Origin: Paenibacillus vini
GTDB lineage: Bacteria > Bacillota > Bacilli > Paenibacillales > Paenibacillaceae
Assembly: GCF_018403325.1 (NCBI RefSeq)
Contig: NZ_BOSL01000002.1
Span: forward strand, 310,001 to 374,000
Length of the DNA stretch: 64,000 nucleotides
Reading direction: 5' to 3'
Shown here: one piece after another, positions 63,396 to 64,000 of the stretch
Position numbering within the stretch: the first letter of the stretch is position 1
Layout: the number at the start of each line of letters is the position of its first letter
The notes under the pieces: model-generated
What the model was told of the DNA's origin: nothing
The model's database searches: none
The model's input: only the letters and a program-made list of their open reading frames with translations
Translations under genes and position numbers: made by a program

Positions 63396-64000
63396 ATGCT
63401 CATGAACGGAGTGTTCGAGGGCGGAGGAGTGAAAGGGATCTCACTGGCCGGAGCCGTGCGAGCTGCGGAATGCCATGGAGCTCGCTTTCATCAGGTAGCG
63501 GGAACGTCATCGGGCTCCATCGTGGCTTCTCTCATCGCTGCCGGATATAACGCTGAAGAGATGAAGACCATTATTATGGAAACTTCGTTTACCAGTTTTC
63601 TGAAGAGATCTCCTATATTTAATACCGCAATTATTGGCCCGGCATTTCGGGTATTGTTAAAAAAGGGGTTGTATTCCGGCGAGGCTTTGGAAGATTGGGT
63701 ACGTCAAAATCTCCTTGCAAAAGGGATTCGAACGTTCGGTGATTTGGAGAGGGGCAAGCTAAAGATCATCGCTTCAGATATTACCGGAGGCAGAATTCTG
63801 GTGCTCCCGGATGATTTACCGAAGATCGGTCTGCGTCCCGAAACTTTTGAAGTGGCCAAAGCGGTTCGGATGAGCTGCAGTATTCCTTACTTTTTCGATC
63901 CCGTATTGCTGCGTTTGCCGGCGAAAATGGCTAAAGGAAAGAAGTTCAGCGACCAGTTCCTTCATATCGTTGACGGAGGTCTTCTCAGCAATTTCCCTTT
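63396..64000 (+). CDS. patatin-like phospholipase (3' truncated by the window)
   Basis: The frame is open to the end of the window (201 codons visible). Patatin signatures are present: oxyanion loop EGGGVKGIS (residues 8-16), nucleophile Ser39 in GTSSGS (GxSxG) and catalytic Asp193 in VDGGLLSNFP (DGG). These form the Ser-Asp dyad of lipid acyl hydrolases; bacterial members hydrolyse phospholipids or other acyl esters. No signal peptide is visible. The start is ATG 63396 behind GGGATGGGGG; ATG 63402 is the alternative. Confidence 0.93.
   Translation, partial: MLMNGVFEGGGVKGISLAGAVRAAECHGARFHQVAGTSSGSIVASLIAAGYNAEEMKTIIMETSFTSFLKRSPIFNTAIIGPAFRVLLKKGLYSGEALEDWVRQNLLAKGIRTFGDLERGKLKIIASDITGGRILVLPDDLPKIGLRPETFEVAKAVRMSCSIPYFFDPVLLRLPAKMAKGKKFSDQFLHIVDGGLLSNFP

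Overview
The window reads as chromosomal DNA of a spore-forming, facultatively anaerobic Bacillota bacterium, most likely Paenibacillus or a close relative. This rests on a SpoVIF-like sporulation gene behind a SigK-type promoter, a Bacillus-type Fnr with a C-terminal Cys cluster, a Met T-box leader, a yybP-ykoY manganese riboswitch, LexA boxes of the CGAAC-N4-GTTCG type, YesMN-like sensor and regulator genes, and two secreted proteins with copper-amine-oxidase N-terminal domains. I see no rRNA, tRNA, CRISPR array, insertion sequence or prophage. Almost all genes are intact; the first (DegV) and last (patatin) are cut by the window ends.

Layout. 1-5.3 kb: DegV, RecG, a secreted protein, SpoVIF-like, TetR and a type I methionine aminopeptidase. 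5.4-7.3 kb: a two-gene SOS operon (Y-family polymerase plus an unrecognised partner) behind two LexA boxes. 7.3-7.9 kb: a 650-base gene-free stretch with a terminator-like hairpin. 7.9-16.1 kb: a probable synthase-dependent exopolysaccharide locus with a membrane-anchored glycosidase-like protein, a HEAT-repeat membrane protein, a processive GT2 synthase, a degenerate GGDEF-receiver protein, a UDP-sugar dehydrogenase and a membrane-anchored TIM-barrel-like protein. 16.2-24.4 kb: small stress and regulatory units (short Crp-like regulator, flavohemoglobin, YitT, DinB and CGNR proteins, MsrAB, TVP38, riboswitch-controlled TerC). 23.6-28.6 kb: an AraC regulator divergent from two Gfo/Idh/MocA dehydrogenases alternating with two AP-endonuclease-fold isomerases, a carbohydrate catabolic operon.

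28.8-42.8 kb is mostly an anaerobic and nitrosative-stress region: HxlR plus a short flavoprotein, ScdA, NirB-NirD-NirC, a GNAT enzyme, Fnr itself, AdhE, PflB and PflA. TGTGA-N6-TCACA boxes stand before hmp, scdA, nirB and pflB, several at the position expected for Fnr activation. adhE has two near-identical Rex/Fnr-like palindromes. Nitrite reduction, NO detoxification, iron-sulfur repair and mixed-acid fermentation therefore probably respond to one local regulator.

42.9-51.5 kb: a sugar ABC importer without its own ATPase, a sensor kinase and AraC-type response regulator, and a NagZ-type GH3 enzyme, which together suggest uptake and hydrolysis of a GlcNAc-containing oligosaccharide. 51.6-64 kb: a large secreted protein, Zur, YidD, T-box-controlled MetG, a Zur-box-controlled znuACB zinc importer, CcdA, MntR, a secreted GHL10-like hydrolase and the start of a patatin-like lipase.
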